A stretch of DNA of 64,000 bases from Pleurodeles waltl (Eukaryota; Chordata; Amphibia; Caudata; Salamandridae): positions 844,515,978 to 844,579,977 of the forward strand of contig NC_090437.1 of the NCBI RefSeq assembly GCF_031143425.1, written 5' to 3'. Under the pieces are notes generated by a model. It made no database searches, was not told the DNA's origin, and saw only the letters and a program-made list of their open reading frames with translations. Each line of letters opens with the position of its first letter. The stretch's first letter is position 1. Positions 17,107-30,097 of the stretch are shown here, piece by piece. The position numbers and the translations under genes were made by a program.

Positions 17107-19245
17107 GTAAATGTCAGAAATGGGGTCTTTGGTTGACAGTCAGGTTACCCCCTGTTCAAGCAAGGACCCTCACTCTAGTCAGGGTAAAAGAGAATCACCC
17201 TCAGCTAACCCCTGCTTACCCCCTGGGTAGCTTGGCAGAGCAGTAGGCTTAAATTCAGAGTGCTAGGTGTAAAGTATTTGTACCAACACACACAGTAACT
17301 TAATAAAAACACTAGAAAATGACACAACAACAGTTTAGAAAAATAGGAAATATTTATCTAAACAAAACAAGACCAAAACGACAATAATCCGACATACACA
17401 AGTCAAGTTATGAATTTTTAAAGATTAAACTCAAAAATAGCGCTTAGAAACAAAAATGCTTCGATGAGATGTTAACACGGCGTCATGATGGAGTCGTTCC
17501 CAACAAGCCAACACCAGCGGCGCCGAACATGGAGTTGCGTAGACCCCCAAGTACAGTACCTTCGGTGAAGAGAGAAAACAAGCCGATTCGCGAAGTCGGG
17601 TATTGCGGTGTCTGTGCGAAACGTTGAATCTGCACACTTCGAGCGGTGTCGGTCACGACGTGGAGCGGTGACTTCCACGGAGTCTCAGACTTCAGCTGGG
17701 CTGCAGCGGCGTCGGGCCTGCGAAGAGCGTCCCGTTCCAGCGAAGGTCACGGCGTCGGGTGCAGACGGCGTCCCCGGATTCAGCAGCGGCGTCGGTCCGG
17801 AGTCGTCCGAGGTCGATTTCCTTGGATTTCCACCCGCTTTCCTTTCAAGGGCCCAGGGACTGGATAGGGCACCACTTGTCAGAGCAGGAGTCTCTCCACA
17901 GACTCCAGGTGCTGGCAGAGAGAAGTCTTTGCTGTCCCTGAGACTTCAAACAACAGGAGACAAGCTCTAAATCAAGCCCTTGGAGATTTCTTCACAAGAT
18001 GGAAGACACACAAAGTCCAGTCTTTGCCCTCTTACTCTGGCAGAAGCAGCAACTGTAGGATAGCTCCACAAAGCACAGTCACTGGCAGGGCAGCACTTCT
18101 CCTCAGCTCTTCAGCTCTTCTCCAGGCAGAGGTTCCTTCTTGTTTCCAGAAGTGCTCTAAAGTCTGTAGTTTTGGGGGCCCTTCTTATACCCAGTTTCTC
18201 CTTTGAAGTAGGCCTACTTCAAAGTAAAGTCTCTTTGGAATGTGAAATCCTGCCTTGCCCAGGCCAGGCCCCAGACACTCACCAGGGGGTTGGAGACTGC
18301 ATTGTGTGAGGGCAGGCACAGCCCTTTCAGGTGCGAGTGACCACTCCTCCCCTCCCTCCTAGCACAGATGGCTCATCAGGATATGCAGGCTAAACCCCAG
18401 CTCCCTTTATGTCACTGTCTAGTGTGAGGTGCATCCAGCCCAACTGTCAAACTGACTTAGACAGGGAATCCACAAACAGGCAGAGTCACAGAAATGGTAT
18501 AAGCAAGAAAATGCTCACTTTCTAAAAGTGGCATTTTCAAGCGCACAATCTTAAAATCAACTTTACTAAAAGATGTATTTTAAAATTGTGAGCTCAGAGA
18601 CCCCAAACTCCACATGTCCATCCGCTCCCAAAGGGAATCTACACTTTAATCAGATTTAAAGGTAGCCCCCATGTTAACCTATGAGAGGGACAGGCCTTGC
18701 AACAGTGAAATACGAATTTAGCAATATTTCACTGTCAGGACATATAAAACACATTACTATACAGTATGTCCTACCTTGACCATACACTGCACCGTGCACT
18801 TGGGGCTACCTAGGGCCTACCTTAGGGGTGTCTTACATGTAAGAAAAGGGAAGGTTTAGGCTTGGCAAGTGGGTACACTTGCCAAGTCGAATCTACAGGT
18901 AAAACTGCACACACAGACACTGCAATGGCAGGTCTGAGTCATGATTACAGAGCTACTTATGAGTGTGGCACAACCAGTGCAGCAGGCTCGCTAGTAGCAT
19001 TTGATTTTACAGGCCCTGGCACCTCTAGCTCACTTTACTAGGGACTTACTGGTAAATCAATATGCCAATCATGGATAAACCAATCACATACAATTTACAC
19101 AGAGAGCATATGCACTTTAGCACTGGTTAGCAGTGGTAAAGTGCTCAGAGTTAAAAAACCAACAGCAACAGGTCAAGAAAAATAGGAGGCAGGAGGCAAA
19201 AAGATTGGGGATGACCCTGCATAAGCAAAAAAGTCCAACAGTAAA
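17107..19245 (-). mobile_element. Solo LTR, 2129 bp, minus strand, with 5-bp TSD GTAAA
   Basis: On the minus strand the element runs from TGTTGGAC (ending at 19240) to CTGACA (at 17112), the TG...CA ends. GTAAA flanks it at 17107-17111 and 19241-19245. It is collinear with 23224-29525 (interrupted) and 42574-45078. A CpG-rich block at 17480-17830 contrasts with the AT-rich surroundings and may be the promoter/leader part. No internal coding region is attached, so it is a solo LTR left by LTR-LTR recombination. The parent retrotransposon is not in the window. Confidence 0.85.
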
Positions 19246-22200
19246 CAAATGTAAAAATAAAATGAGGAAATTGCAGGCCAGAATTGAATTACAACCAAAT
19301 TGAATTTTATGGCTCAGCATCTGACTGCATTGCCGCCATCAGAATAAATCTGAGGGCATGGCAGCATGCGCGCTTCATATAATATTGTATATGCTAAAAT
19401 ACATTCATAGATAGCTTATAAATCGTTACTGGTTTTAATTGGCTTGTCAGAGTGATCAAAGTTTCCCTACAATGTAACTTGAGTACGGCCTCCTATCAAG
19501 CAGCAAATGACATCAGTGTTTATTGAAGAGCTGGGAAATGTTGACAGAAGAAATTGTTCTGTAGTCTAAATATTTCCAGAATGCTAATTCTAGCTAAATA
19601 TTTTGAATGTTATGGTTACAGTAGTTGTACATCAGTGTTAAGTGCTTTACTATGTTGCAGATTTTGTGACTATAGCCCGTTAGATGGAGGGCATTTTCTT
19701 TTTAAAGAGAATGTGTCACTTGGGCTCCCCATGTTCCCTCCTTACTCTGTATTCAATCAAACTCCCTCTCATGTCTGAGAATATGTGAGAACCTATCTAT
19801 GCAAATGGTTCATTAGCTTCACATGTTCAACAATCAATACATGAATAAATGTAACTGTAAAATTAGACAAAAGACTGGAAACCGTTTTAAATGTGTATGT
19901 GAAATGTTTGAGTTTCTCCTGTCTTTCAAGCATGGACTTTAGTAAGGAGGGAGAGCATCAGCTGCTACCCCTATAGTGCCCTTAGGTGTTTCTAGTACTG
20001 CCCTTGCTACATTTAATTTTAGAGTTAATTGCGGCAGAACTAGGAATAAGGACTGGCCAAGCGGATTGGGCTCGCTTTGCCAGTGCTCCCAGTTTACCAC
20101 TGTTGATTTTGCCAGTTATGGATGAGATTAACATTGTTCTAGCACAAGCAGAGCTAATAGAGCGGCCAGACATAATGGAATTGCATTTTTTTTATACAGC
20201 CAAGATGGCTGCCATACTATTTGACACAACGTGACTGCCAATTTGAAAGTATTAAAAGTAATTCTCCAAGAAAGCCAAACATTATTTTGTATACTTAGCT
20301 TTGCAAGTGTCGGCCCAATGTTTCAAGCATCTACCATTTGTAAAGTCAATACAGTGATCAGTGGACGGTGGAAGAGAGACAGAAAAGGAGAGAAAAGCAG
20401 GAGAGAGAGAGATGAGGTTGAGAGTCAGGCATGGCAGAGCTATGTTTGGGCTAAGTGTTGGAGGGAGGGGTAGCATCTATGTCTCATGGTGTGAAGAGTG
20501 CGAGACAGGGGACAGGACAGTAATGGAAAGAGTACCGCCGTGTATGAGACAGAGGGGCTCAAAGGAGAAGAGAGAGCAGGACATGCACTCGATTATAGTG
20601 CTAAATCACAAATAATAGGGAAAAAAGACCAAATACTTTCTTGACATCAGCAATGAAAGGATACCACTTATCCAATCAAAACCAGGGTAAAGCAGAAATG
20701 TTCCGAACATGGCTGAAACACAAGATCGGGGAGGTTAACAATCGCCTCTGAAGCAGAACTTGGAAGCTGGAATGCACAAGGAAGGAAGCCATTCAATCAT
20801 GAACAATGAGCTGACCAAACGCCTACTCTATGTAGTATTATATACAATACTGTCTGTGACAGACAGCTAAAGCTGTACGTAGAACGACCGCAAAAAGTAT
20901 ACAGAACTCAGAGACCTGGCCACTTTGCATCGATACCTTCACGCTTGTCCCTCATCAGCAAATAGCAGGCTGTTCGGGGGATAATGGCGTGGCATGGAAT
21001 TCATCCTGAGATGTGTTTGGTGGCTAAAAAGTGGACATCCTCACTTCTGCCACCCCAGGCATCGGGTCGAACAGACCTGTGTACAAGTAACACAATTAGC
21101 GTCTTCCCCTTTAGTTTTTTAGTTGAAAATGACGTAAGGTCAGGCAGGAAATGTAAGATTCGCACGAGATCCAAAAATAAACTATATTTTGTGTTATGTA
21201 CCGTTGGCGCGGAAGAAGGTGGATATCTGCCCATGTTAGTCGAGTGCTGCCGTGTAAAGAGTCCCTTATTCATCACTTTGGTAATGTTAACAAAGTGGAA
21301 CTAATTATGAATACCTGGGGAGCTGCAGAATCAGAGCTCTGGAATAAAGCTGGAGATGGGTCTTGACTTCACTGCATTGTATTTTCTAGCCAGGTGCCTC
21401 TCCAGGCACGTAGACTGACCTCTACCATGCACCTTTGGGCAACAGGAAAAATGGTGCTGCTGTCACTGTTCGGCAAAGGATATGAACAAGACTATTCCAG
21501 CCGTAATTGTCGTTTCAATATGCCTGTTCACATTTATCACTTTCAGGCAATCGTTCACATTTTGTTTGGTTTCTGTTCCCGATTGTAACTCTCAGACCGC
21601 AAAAACCACAGGGCCTACGTTTCACAAAATCTTGTGTTGTCGGGTGTCTGGTGCTGTGAGGTATAAGTAGAGCTGAAAGCCTAAGCATAACTTTATCATT
21701 TTACATATTAGTCATTTTAAAGAGAACACAACGGTTTTGCTAGTTCACCGAAATGTAATGAATACGTATGGATAGAATCTGAGTGCGTATTACCTCCTGC
21801 AAGAACTGCTTGAGTTGTGCATGCGCTCGTGCACAGAGTACCTCTCCATGACACTACGTGGAATTCAAATCGTTTTGCTCACGGTACTGCCACTGCCTTC
21901 TGCTTAATAGATATCTTTCAAATTATGCTAAACTGATGACGAAGGGACGCTGTCTTTAAACCGCTGCATAATTGCGGAAGGGTGTAGAGTAGATAATGGC
22001 ACTAAGGTGTCACATTTTTTACGTGTCGACTTAGGCCATCGATACAAATGTCCCCGAGAAACCAGTGTCATTTCTCCTACCCGGAATTACTGTTTACACT
22101 GTTTTGGTGAAAACATGCAAGAACCGATGTTTCCACACCGAATCTCCCATATTGTCCTCGATGTTTTACATGGAGAATTTGACTGCTGAATTTCCACAAT

Positions 22201-22788
22201 TACCTCAGTGGTATATCTTGCGCAGCGCTGTCATTCTTCATTACTTATTTGATTGAAGTTGATCATCCTTATTATGAGAATATTGTCTGCTTCAGTCATT
22301 TTTATGTTTCCTAAATCAAACATGTTGGGATTAGTTCCTGTTTCGAGCCTTACTTTCAGGTATTGACTTTTTTTTACTAATGCTTTCAGATGTTAAAATG
22401 TATGTAGTCTAGCATTCCATGATACCTACTGGATCATTCTACACATTACTTTTAGACTTTTTGCTAAACTTCGACCTGCAGCTCGGTTAATCGTTTGTTT
22501 CCATCTATCCAGCTACGGATCTTAATAATCGTAGTAATGGTCATTTATATGGCACTTCTCTCACTGTTCTCAGTGCACTACAACTTTCAACAAGCATTTC
22601 CAATGCAATGGGTCTCACGTTTGCTCGAGGTAGAGCTATTAACGTTGTAAACTCCTAAGCTGACTTTTCTTGCCACATAAACTAAAAATGAAAAGTAAAA
22701 CAATTTCACATAAGTGAGCCGACAGCCGCCATGAGAACGAAGCAGACACAAAAAGGGAAAAAGAAGTTCACTCACAGTGAAACATATC
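19246..22788. other. Unassigned DNA, no gene seen
   Basis: About 3.5 kb without a coding signature. Short frames near 19986, 20361, 20984 and 22007 match nothing I know. A purine-rich GAGA segment lies near 20365-20420. Confidence 0.4.
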
Positions 22789-22843
22789 GACAAAAGTGCA
22801 CTTATCCATGTAACCGGCAAAAGTGCAATTATTCATGTAACAG
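22789..22843 (+). repeat. 27-bp tandem duplication
   Basis: 'aaaagtgcacttatccatgt' and 'aaaagtgcaattattcatgt' lie back to back, each followed by 'aaccgg' or 'aacagg'. Confidence 0.65.
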
Positions 22844-23218
22844 GGGTGATGTCATGCAAAGTGCTCGCCTACTGCCCGGCGAGACTGTGCTTCCTATGAA
22901 ATAAAGAGGAAAAAGTAGTCCGGGAACCATACAGAAAACATGGAGCCTCATAGGTCCTCAGTAGTTGGCTGGTGCGCTCGAGGCGGGCTAAACACCGGAA
23001 AAGGTATGACATGTGCATGCCTTTCTCTAATGAAATCAAGCGAATTTTAAAAGGCAAGCCTACGAACCAACCAAACTGATGGGCGTGACATGGGTGTGGT
23101 TAAAATCACACAGAGAGATTACACCAGGGACAAAGAGCTTTATGCTCTCGACCCTGAAAAGGAGGGGAACAAAAATGTGCAGGTTGTTCATTTTTAAAAT
23201 GGAAATTTGCTTTTATTG
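22844..23218. other. Unassigned DNA
   Basis: No gene or repeat recognised. Confidence 0.35.
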
Positions 23219-23678
23219 AGGTGTGTTATACCGGAGAGCCTTTTGACGGTTTTGGCACAAACGTTTTGCCTTACATATTTTTCTGCTCTCATTTTTGTTG
23301 CCCTTGGGACTTTGTGCAGTTTACCACTGCTGAACAGTGCGAAAGTTTATGTGCTCACTCCTTAAAACATGGTAACACTGGCTTCTCCCTGATTGCCATT
23401 TTTAATGTACCTATAAGTCTGTAGTAAAGTGGCACTACTTGTATCCCAGGCCTGTAAATTAAATACTACTAGTGGACCTGCAGGACTTATTGTGCCACCC
23501 ACTTAAGCAGCCCTTTAAACGTCCTTGGGCTGCCATTGCAGCATGTGGATAAAGTTTATTGCAATTTGGAACAATAAGCATTTTACCAGACCCAAACCTT
23601 TCTTTTGAACCCATATGTCAACCTTAGGGTGCGCCCCAAAAATCCCACAGGGCAGGGTGCAATGTATTTAAAAGGTAG
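23219..23678 (+). mobile_element. Left part of solo LTR split by a LINE
   Basis: It starts TGTTATACC at 23224 and aligns with the first part of the LTR family seen at 17112-19240 and 42574-45078, including 'acgttttgcc' and 'tttaccactgctgaacagtg'. It breaks off at GTAG (23675-23678), where the LINE begins; the LTR resumes at 28001. The flank AGGTG at 23219-23223 compares with AGGGG after 29525, a TSD with one mismatch. Confidence 0.8.
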
Positions 23679-24900
23679 CAATACCACTGACCTGGTCAGT
23701 CAATTGCTCTGCCTCCCATAGCTCCACCTGTAAGTAGAGCCCTCGTTCCTCTGAACTCCTGACCCCTATCGGGAGTTTGAGGCCCCCCTCCACCCACAGG
23801 CTTCCGCCTGCGCCTTATCTAGTGTCTAGTGGAAGAGCTCTGCTTTCCTACCAGGTTGCCCTCTGCCTCTCTCCTCCTTTTCCCTGCTTCAATTTCTGTG
23901 TGCTCTCTCTTCCGTGCCTGTCCCCTTGTGCCCCTTTTGCCGTTTGCTCCCCACAGTGCTCCTTTTGACTTTTGTTTTCACTCTTTCTTCGCTTTTCCCT
24001 CGACTCTGCTCTCTGTGTGCTCTCTCTTCCGTGTCTACCCCCTTGTGCCCCTTTTGCCGCTCGCTCAACACAGTGCTCCTTTTGACTTTTGCTTTGACTC
24101 ATTCTTCGCTTTTCCCTCCACTCCGCTCACTCTCTTTCACTCTCGCTCTCCCCCTCTCTCTCTCTCTCGCGCCGCTGCTGCCCCTGCAGCCCCGCACCCT
24201 CCTCTCTCTCGCACTGCACTCCCACTGCTGCTGCCCCACCCCCTTTTTTCAGACCGTTTTTGTCCCTGCTTCCACCTCTTAGCTGTCCTCTCCTCCCCCT
24301 CCCTACTTAATTGCGGCCGCTGCGCGGTAGGTGGAGCAATACCACTGACCTGTTCAGTGAACTGCTCTGCCTTCCGTAGCTCCACCTGTAAGTAGAGCCC
24401 TCATTCCTCTGAACTCCAGTCCCCTGTCAGGAGTTAAAAGGCCCTCCTCCAGGTTGCCCTCTGCCTCTCTCCTCCTTTTCTCTGCTTAACTTTCTGTGTG
24501 CTCTCTCTACTGTGTCTGCCCCCTTGTGCCCCTTTTGCTGTTCACCCCCACAGTGCTCCTTTTGACTTTTGCTTTCACTATTTCTTCACTTTTCCCTCCA
24601 CTTCACTCTCTGTGTGCTCTCTCTTCCGTGTCTGCCCCATTGTGCGCCTTTTGCTGCTCGCGACCCACAGTGCTCCTTTTGACTTTAGCTTTCACTCTTT
24701 CTTCACTTTTCCCTCCACTACGCTCTCTCTTTCTCACTCTTGCTCTCCCCCTCTCTGTATCCTCTGCGGCACCACCACCCCTCCCAAGATGCACTCCCGC
24801 AGCTGCTGCCCCTAAGGCCCTGCCCCCTTTTTGAGTGCCGTTTTCACCCGCGCTCCTGCCTCCCAGATGTCCTATCCTACCCCCGCTCTACTTAATGGCG
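23677..24900 (+). repeat. LINE 5' region: two ~600-660 bp blocks, each with two ~117-bp subrepeats
   Basis: 'agcaataccactgacctg' begins blocks at about 23677 and 24334. Inside each block a pyrimidine-rich subrepeat starting TGTGTGCTCTCTCT occurs twice, at 23897 and 24014, and at 24495 and 24611. Block 2 lacks about 60 bp present near 23800-23855. Long open frames here, such as 23829-24395, are by-products of the low-complexity repeat. Tandem 5' monomers serve as promoters in mouse L1; that role here is inference. Confidence 0.75.
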
Positions 24901-25169
24901 GCTGCTGGCACACCAAAGGCAAGCCCATCTGTGCCGGTCCACACCTGGACCGCACCCAGCTCCAGAACCCCTGGTTCTTGCCCCCCACTGCTGATACACG
25001 CGACTCAGCTAGATGCCACCACCCTCCACGAACTCAACACAGGCTGCTCATCCACTTGCTATCAAGCCACCCCGCAGCTCACCCAGGGTTCTCCTGCTGG
25101 AACTGCACCTTCACCAGCCTCCACACCAATGACCCACCCTCCAAGGCAGGGTGCAACCATCTCAGATGG

Positions 25170-27932
25170 ATCATACTCAACACCCGCTCCGTCCTCAAAC
25201 ATGGAAACTACTCGACTCGGCTTCCCCAGACATTGCCTTCCTGACCGAGACCAGGATGAACCCCTCCTGAGCACCCGACATCGCCATAGCCATCCCGGAC
25301 GGCTACAAGATCTCCCCCAGGGACCGCACCAACAGACCAGGAGGAGGTATTGCCATTGTCCACAAGACTACCCTCAGAATCACGACCAGCACCGAAGACA
25401 CCCTCTGTACCACCAAACACCTGCACCACCCTCAGAGGGACCCTCGTTTACAGACCCCCCGGTCCCCAGTTCAGCGACTCCATCACCGACATCATCAGCA
25501 CACACGCCCTCGCATCCACAGACTACATACTCCTCAGGGACTTGAACTTCCACCTCAAGAACACCAATGACAACAACTCTACCACCCTGCTTGACAACCT
25601 TGCCAAGCTCGGCCTCAAGCTGCTTGCCACAACACAGACCCACTCTGCAGGACACATGCTTGACCCTATTTTCTCCACCAGCAAACACTTCTCCTTCAGC
25701 CACACCAACAAACTACACTCGACCGACCACCGCTGCATCCACTTCTCCTTTGAGAAACCCACAACACACCATCACCCGCAACAGATTCCCCACTGCAGAT
25801 GGAACAAGGTCACCGAAGACCAACTGATCACTACACTCTCCTGTAACCCACCTATCGACACCACAGACACTGACTCAGCAGCCCGCAACCTCAGGCAATG
25901 GATCAATGAGTGTGCTAACACTCTTGCCCTGATCAAAAAACCTTCCAACTGACGCATTGACAGAAAGGCCTTTTGGTTCGCTGCCGACCTCCAAGAATCT
26001 AAGCAAACATGTCAAAGACTCGAAGAAAAGTGGCGCCAAGATCAGTCACTGGACAACCACACAGCCTTCAAGAACAACATCCACAGACACCACCAACTCA
26101 TCCGAACCACCAAGAGAACCACCTTCAAAGAACGCATTGATAACAACACACATGGCTACAAGGAGCTCATTAACATTGTGAAGGAGCTCTCCAACCCCAG
26201 CTCCATAGTCAATGACATCCTGCCATCATAACACCTCTGTGACTCCCTTGCCACCTTCTTCTACCGTAAGACTGCAGACATCCATGACAGCTTCAGTACT
26301 CAGACCCCCGTCAAACACCGACACCACAGACTCACCACCCACCAGCCTCCTGCTCTCCTGGACCCAGGTCAATGACAATGACAGCATCGAACTCATGAAC
26401 ACCATCCACTCCAGCTCATCATCTGACCCCTGCCCTCACCACATCTTCACATAGCAAGCTCCGTCAATGCACCCCAACTTCGGAAGATCATCAACAGTTC
26501 CTTCGAGACCACCACCTTCCCCGAGAGCTGAAAACACGCTGAGATCAACGCCCTCCTCAAGAAACCCAAGACGGACCCAAAGGACCTTAAGAACTTCCAG
26601 CCCATCTCCCTGCTCCCCTTCCCGGTGAAAGTCACAGAGAAAATTGTCAACAAACAACCGACCCATTTCCTTGAGGAGAACAACACTCTGGACCCATCCC
26701 AATCCGGCTTCCACAACAACCACAGCACCAAAACCGCCCTCATCACCGCCACCGACGATATCAGGATCATACTTGACAATACAGAAGCCGCGGCCCTCAT
26801 CCTCCTGGACCTCTCAGCTGCATTGGACACCGTCTGCCACCACACCCTATGCACACGCCTCAATGACACAGGAATCCGCAACAGAGCCCTGGACTGGATC
26901 ACCTCCTTCCTCACCGGCAGAACTCAGAGAGTCCGCCTTCCTCAATTCTGCTCTGAAGCCACCAAAATCATCTGCGGCATATCCCAGGGATTGCCCCTCA
27001 GCCCGACCATCTTTAATGTCTACATGACTCTGCTCGCTAACATCACCCGATCTCACAACCTCAACATCGTCTCATATGCCGATGACACCCAGCTGATCCT
27101 CTCCCTCACCAAGGACCCCGCCATCGCCAAGACTAACCTCCACAAAGGAATGAAGGCCATCGCCGAATGGATGAGGAAGAGCTGGCTGAAACTGAATTCC
27201 GACAAGACTGAGGTCCTTATCTTTGGCTCCACCCCCTCCGCATGGGACGACTCCAGGTGGCCTGCCACACTGGGAACCACACCGACACCCACCAATCATG
27301 CACGCAACCTGGGATTCATCCTGGACTCTTCTCTATCTATGTTCCAGCAAGTCAACACCATCTCCACTTCCAGCTTCAACACCCTCCGCATGCTTCAGAA
27401 GAACTACAAATGGATCCCCACTGAAACCAGAAGGACGGTCACCCAAGCCCTCGTAAACAGCAAATTGGACTACAGCAATGCCCTCTACGCAGGCGTCACA
27501 GCCAAACTCCAGAAAAGACGCAACGCATACAGAACGCCTCCACATGCCTCATCCTGGACATTCCCCCGCCACTGCCACATCACAGCCCACCTGAGAGACC
27601 TACACTGGCTTCCAGTCAACAAGAGAATCACGTTCAAACTCCTCACCCACTCTCACAAGGCACAGCACAACACCGGACCAGAATACCTTAACAGACAGCT
27701 TTCCTTCTACACCCGACCCAACAGCTTTGCTCCACCGACCTTGCCCTCGCCACCGTCCCACGCATCCACAGAACGACCGCCGGTGGCAGATCGTTCTCCC
27801 ACCTCACTGCCAAGATGCGGAGCACTCTTCCCACCCACCTGCATCAGACAAATAACCTACTTACCTTCAGGAGACATCTCAAAACATGGCTGTTCGAGCA
27901 GTAGCAGTCTTCCCCTCCCCCCAGTGTATTGA
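25170..27932 (+). pseudogene. LINE ORF2: endonuclease (frameshifted) and reverse transcriptase
   Basis: Endonuclease remnants are spread over frames: ILNTRSVLKH near 25172, DIAFLTETRMNPS near 25225, GGGIAIVHKTTL near 25340 and LRDLNFHLKN near 25530. Stops and shifts separate them. Between 25950 and 26620 the linker can be followed in one frame with several stops. From 26625 to 27932 a 435-codon open frame holds most of the RT: LLDLSAALDTV at about residues 60-70, GISQGLPLSP, YADD at 151-154, the NSDKTEVL block and the C-terminal LHWLPVNKRI block. The usual phenylalanine after the first catalytic Asp region is leucine. The element cannot encode a full ORF2 protein as it stands. Confidence 0.88.
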
Positions 27933-27970
27933 GACCCCTCACAGGTGAGTAGTCCGCTCTACAAACACTC

Positions 27971-28000
27971 TGAATGATTGATTGATTGATTGATTGATTG
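27971..28000 (+). repeat. LINE 3' tail (ATTG)n
   Basis: About seven copies of a 4-base repeat close the LINE. Confidence 0.9.
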
Positions 28001-29530
28001 TAGGACATGTACTTTTAAGTTTTACATGTACTGATAGTATTGCAAGGCCTACTTCTCCCTTAGGATAAAATTGGGTTTACCTCATTATATTTATTAGGGT
28101 CAACTTCCAAATGGGAATAGGTGACAAGTTTATGTTTGGTGTCTTTGGAAGTGTAATGACAAACCTTCTTTTATGATGAAGTTGGGTTTTTGATTGCTGC
28201 TTTCATATAAAGGATAGCATGCCCTCTGTAGTTGGTCTGGTGCCAGGGCAGGCGAGGCAGGAGACTTGTACACTTCAAAAGCAAACCTTTCTTCCACTTC
28301 AAAGGTGGCACCGGGTATGAATATTGGACCTCAGACACCATCTCTTCAGTACAAGGCTCTGCCAGGAAGAAGGACTGCCACTCTGCTGTACTGTTGCCCA
28401 GAAGGACTGCTGCCTGGTTTGCTGACCTCCTGCCCTCTTGTCTGGATGAGAAAGACTGGGCCTGCAACCTGTACCAAGGACCACTAGAGTGACTTCAAGG
28501 TCTGGTCTCTCATAACCAGCACTTGAACTCTGTGTTCAAGTGTGAGTTCCACCTTGTTGAGTGGTGCCACTCCAGTCCTGGACCCTTGGTAGTGGGCCTG
28601 GAGGTGCTCTGCCAGCCCATCTGTCGATCCAGCAGAACCGATGGATCTCCTGAACTGCGAGGTGCAACCCCAAACAGAACCGCTGCATCACCTCTGCTGC
28701 AAGGATTCTTCCAGGGCAAGTACTCCACATCAACCTCGCAGCCCACAGCCTTATTGGAACCTCCGCTGTGTGATGCATCCTGATGCATGGCCTTGCATGG
28801 CAAGTCTCTCTTTGACATCAGCTTTGATGATGATGCAGAACTGTGCATTGCAAGCCCTGAAGTCTCTTTGGAACCAGTCGGTGCTCAATGCATCCTTGAT
28901 GCAGGATTTAAATTTGCAAGCCTCCCTCATCAACAGTCTCCTCAATGATGATTCAGGACCTCACATCACAACCTCGCAGTTCCCTAGGACTGACTCAGCA
29001 TAATGCATCCCTGACCTAGACCTTGGTGATGAATCCTCGACGCAGGACCTCACAACCCACCACAAACAGGATTTAATATACTATTGTTTCTGCAAGCCTA
29101 AGTGAGTCCTTGTAGCCGGCCTACTCTCCATCATGGTGGGCCTGAACTTGTGACTTTGTTCCAGTTCGACATGATTAGATATCCACATTTGGCGCTTTGA
29201 GGTTTTTGGAAATATTTCCGCACACATCTTTAAATTTGTATTTCACCTTTTTTACTTGATTCTTGTTGTTTTGGTCTTGTTATATTTATTAAGAATTAAA
29301 CTATTTCTCTGATTTGGAGTGAGATTTATCTTGTGTTCTCACTTTATTACTGTTTGAAGTGCTGCATAAATACTTTACACATTGACTCTAACTTAAGCCT
29401 GACTGCTCTGTGCCAAGCTACCAGAGGGTTGAGCACAGGTTAACTTGGAGTTTGCCGGTGACCCCACACTAACTAGGATTTTGATTCCTTCCTGAGAACC
29501 TCAACTAGTAACCCAGTTTCTTACAAGGGG
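28001..29530 (+). mobile_element. Right part of solo LTR split by the LINE
   Basis: It begins TAGGACATG, continuing exactly where the left part stopped relative to the copy at 17112-19240. It ends CAGTTTCTTACA at 29525. The last 150 bp match the ends of the other copies, sharing GCCTGACTGCTC and GCCAAGCTACC. Internal sequence at 28200-29130 differs considerably from the other copies. Frames within it are not protein-coding. Confidence 0.75.
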
Positions 29531-29555
29531 TGTGTGTGTGTGTGTGTGTGTGTGG
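29530..29555 (+). repeat. (GT)n microsatellite
   Basis: An uninterrupted GT run of about 25 bp starts immediately after the LTR end. Confidence 0.9.
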
Positions 29556-30097
29556 GCATAGATATCCCAAGCTGTGAGGACTGGTTCGGTCCTCATAGTG
29601 TGGGTAAACACTGTCCGTACCAGACAAACACTATCCTTGTGAGGACCAGTGCATTAGGAGGACCGGTCCTTATAGTGTGTTTAGGTAGTTTCAAGCGAGT
29701 GCAACAAAAAACTAAAAGTACAGTTATAGTTGCCTCGGTCCACTTTATAACCTTCTCTGCTATCAAAGTGCACATGAAGTTAAAATAGTAAATACACACT
29801 TCATTATGGTCAATGGCTAGTCCTCAGAATTATAGGTATGTCATTTTGTGTGTGTGTGTGATAGTGTGTTTGAGAGTTTAAGGCAGCTGCAACCCTTAGC
29901 CTTGAAACATGCCAATTTCCACTGATCTAACTGCTAAATCAGGCCACCCATGGCATCTGGTTGTCGAGGTCCACTCTACTAAGTTTCTGAGAGCACCAAT
30001 AACACCAAAAATCTGTTATTATCATGCATTCCAGACTGAGCATTGGCAATGGTTGCCAGGTCGAAAAGGCAGTTGGGGGACAGATACATATGTACCC
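29556..30097. other. Unassigned DNA
   Basis: Nothing recognised apart from a second short GT run at about 29849-29860. Confidence 0.4.

Larger units (their letters stand above)
23679..28000 (+). mobile_element. CR1/L2-type LINE retrotransposon, 4.3 kb
   Basis: In order it holds a tandemly repeated CT-rich 5' region, a decayed apurinic endonuclease, a reverse transcriptase with YADD, and a 3' (ATTG)n tail. The GTAG before the element (23675-23678) and the GTAG formed at 28000-28003 are a probable 4-bp target duplication. It interrupts a solo LTR, so it is younger than that LTR. The RT motifs and short microsatellite tail fit the CR1/L2 group of the Jockey superfamily. Subgroup assignment needs a phylogeny. 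Confidence 0.88.

Noticed and set aside
17608..17970. CpG-rich block with a 120-codon frame as a possible host gene exon
   Set aside because: It lies wholly within a solo LTR bounded by an exact TSD.
23829..24395. 188-codon plus-strand frame rich in Ser, Leu, Phe and Pro
   Set aside because: It is created by CT-rich tandem subrepeats; the pattern repeats in other frames and copies.
24835..25545. 236-codon Pro/Ser/Thr-rich frame upstream of the LINE endonuclease
   Set aside because: It overlaps the endonuclease remnants, which are in other frames; no domain. An ORF1 of the LINE cannot be excluded but is not supported.
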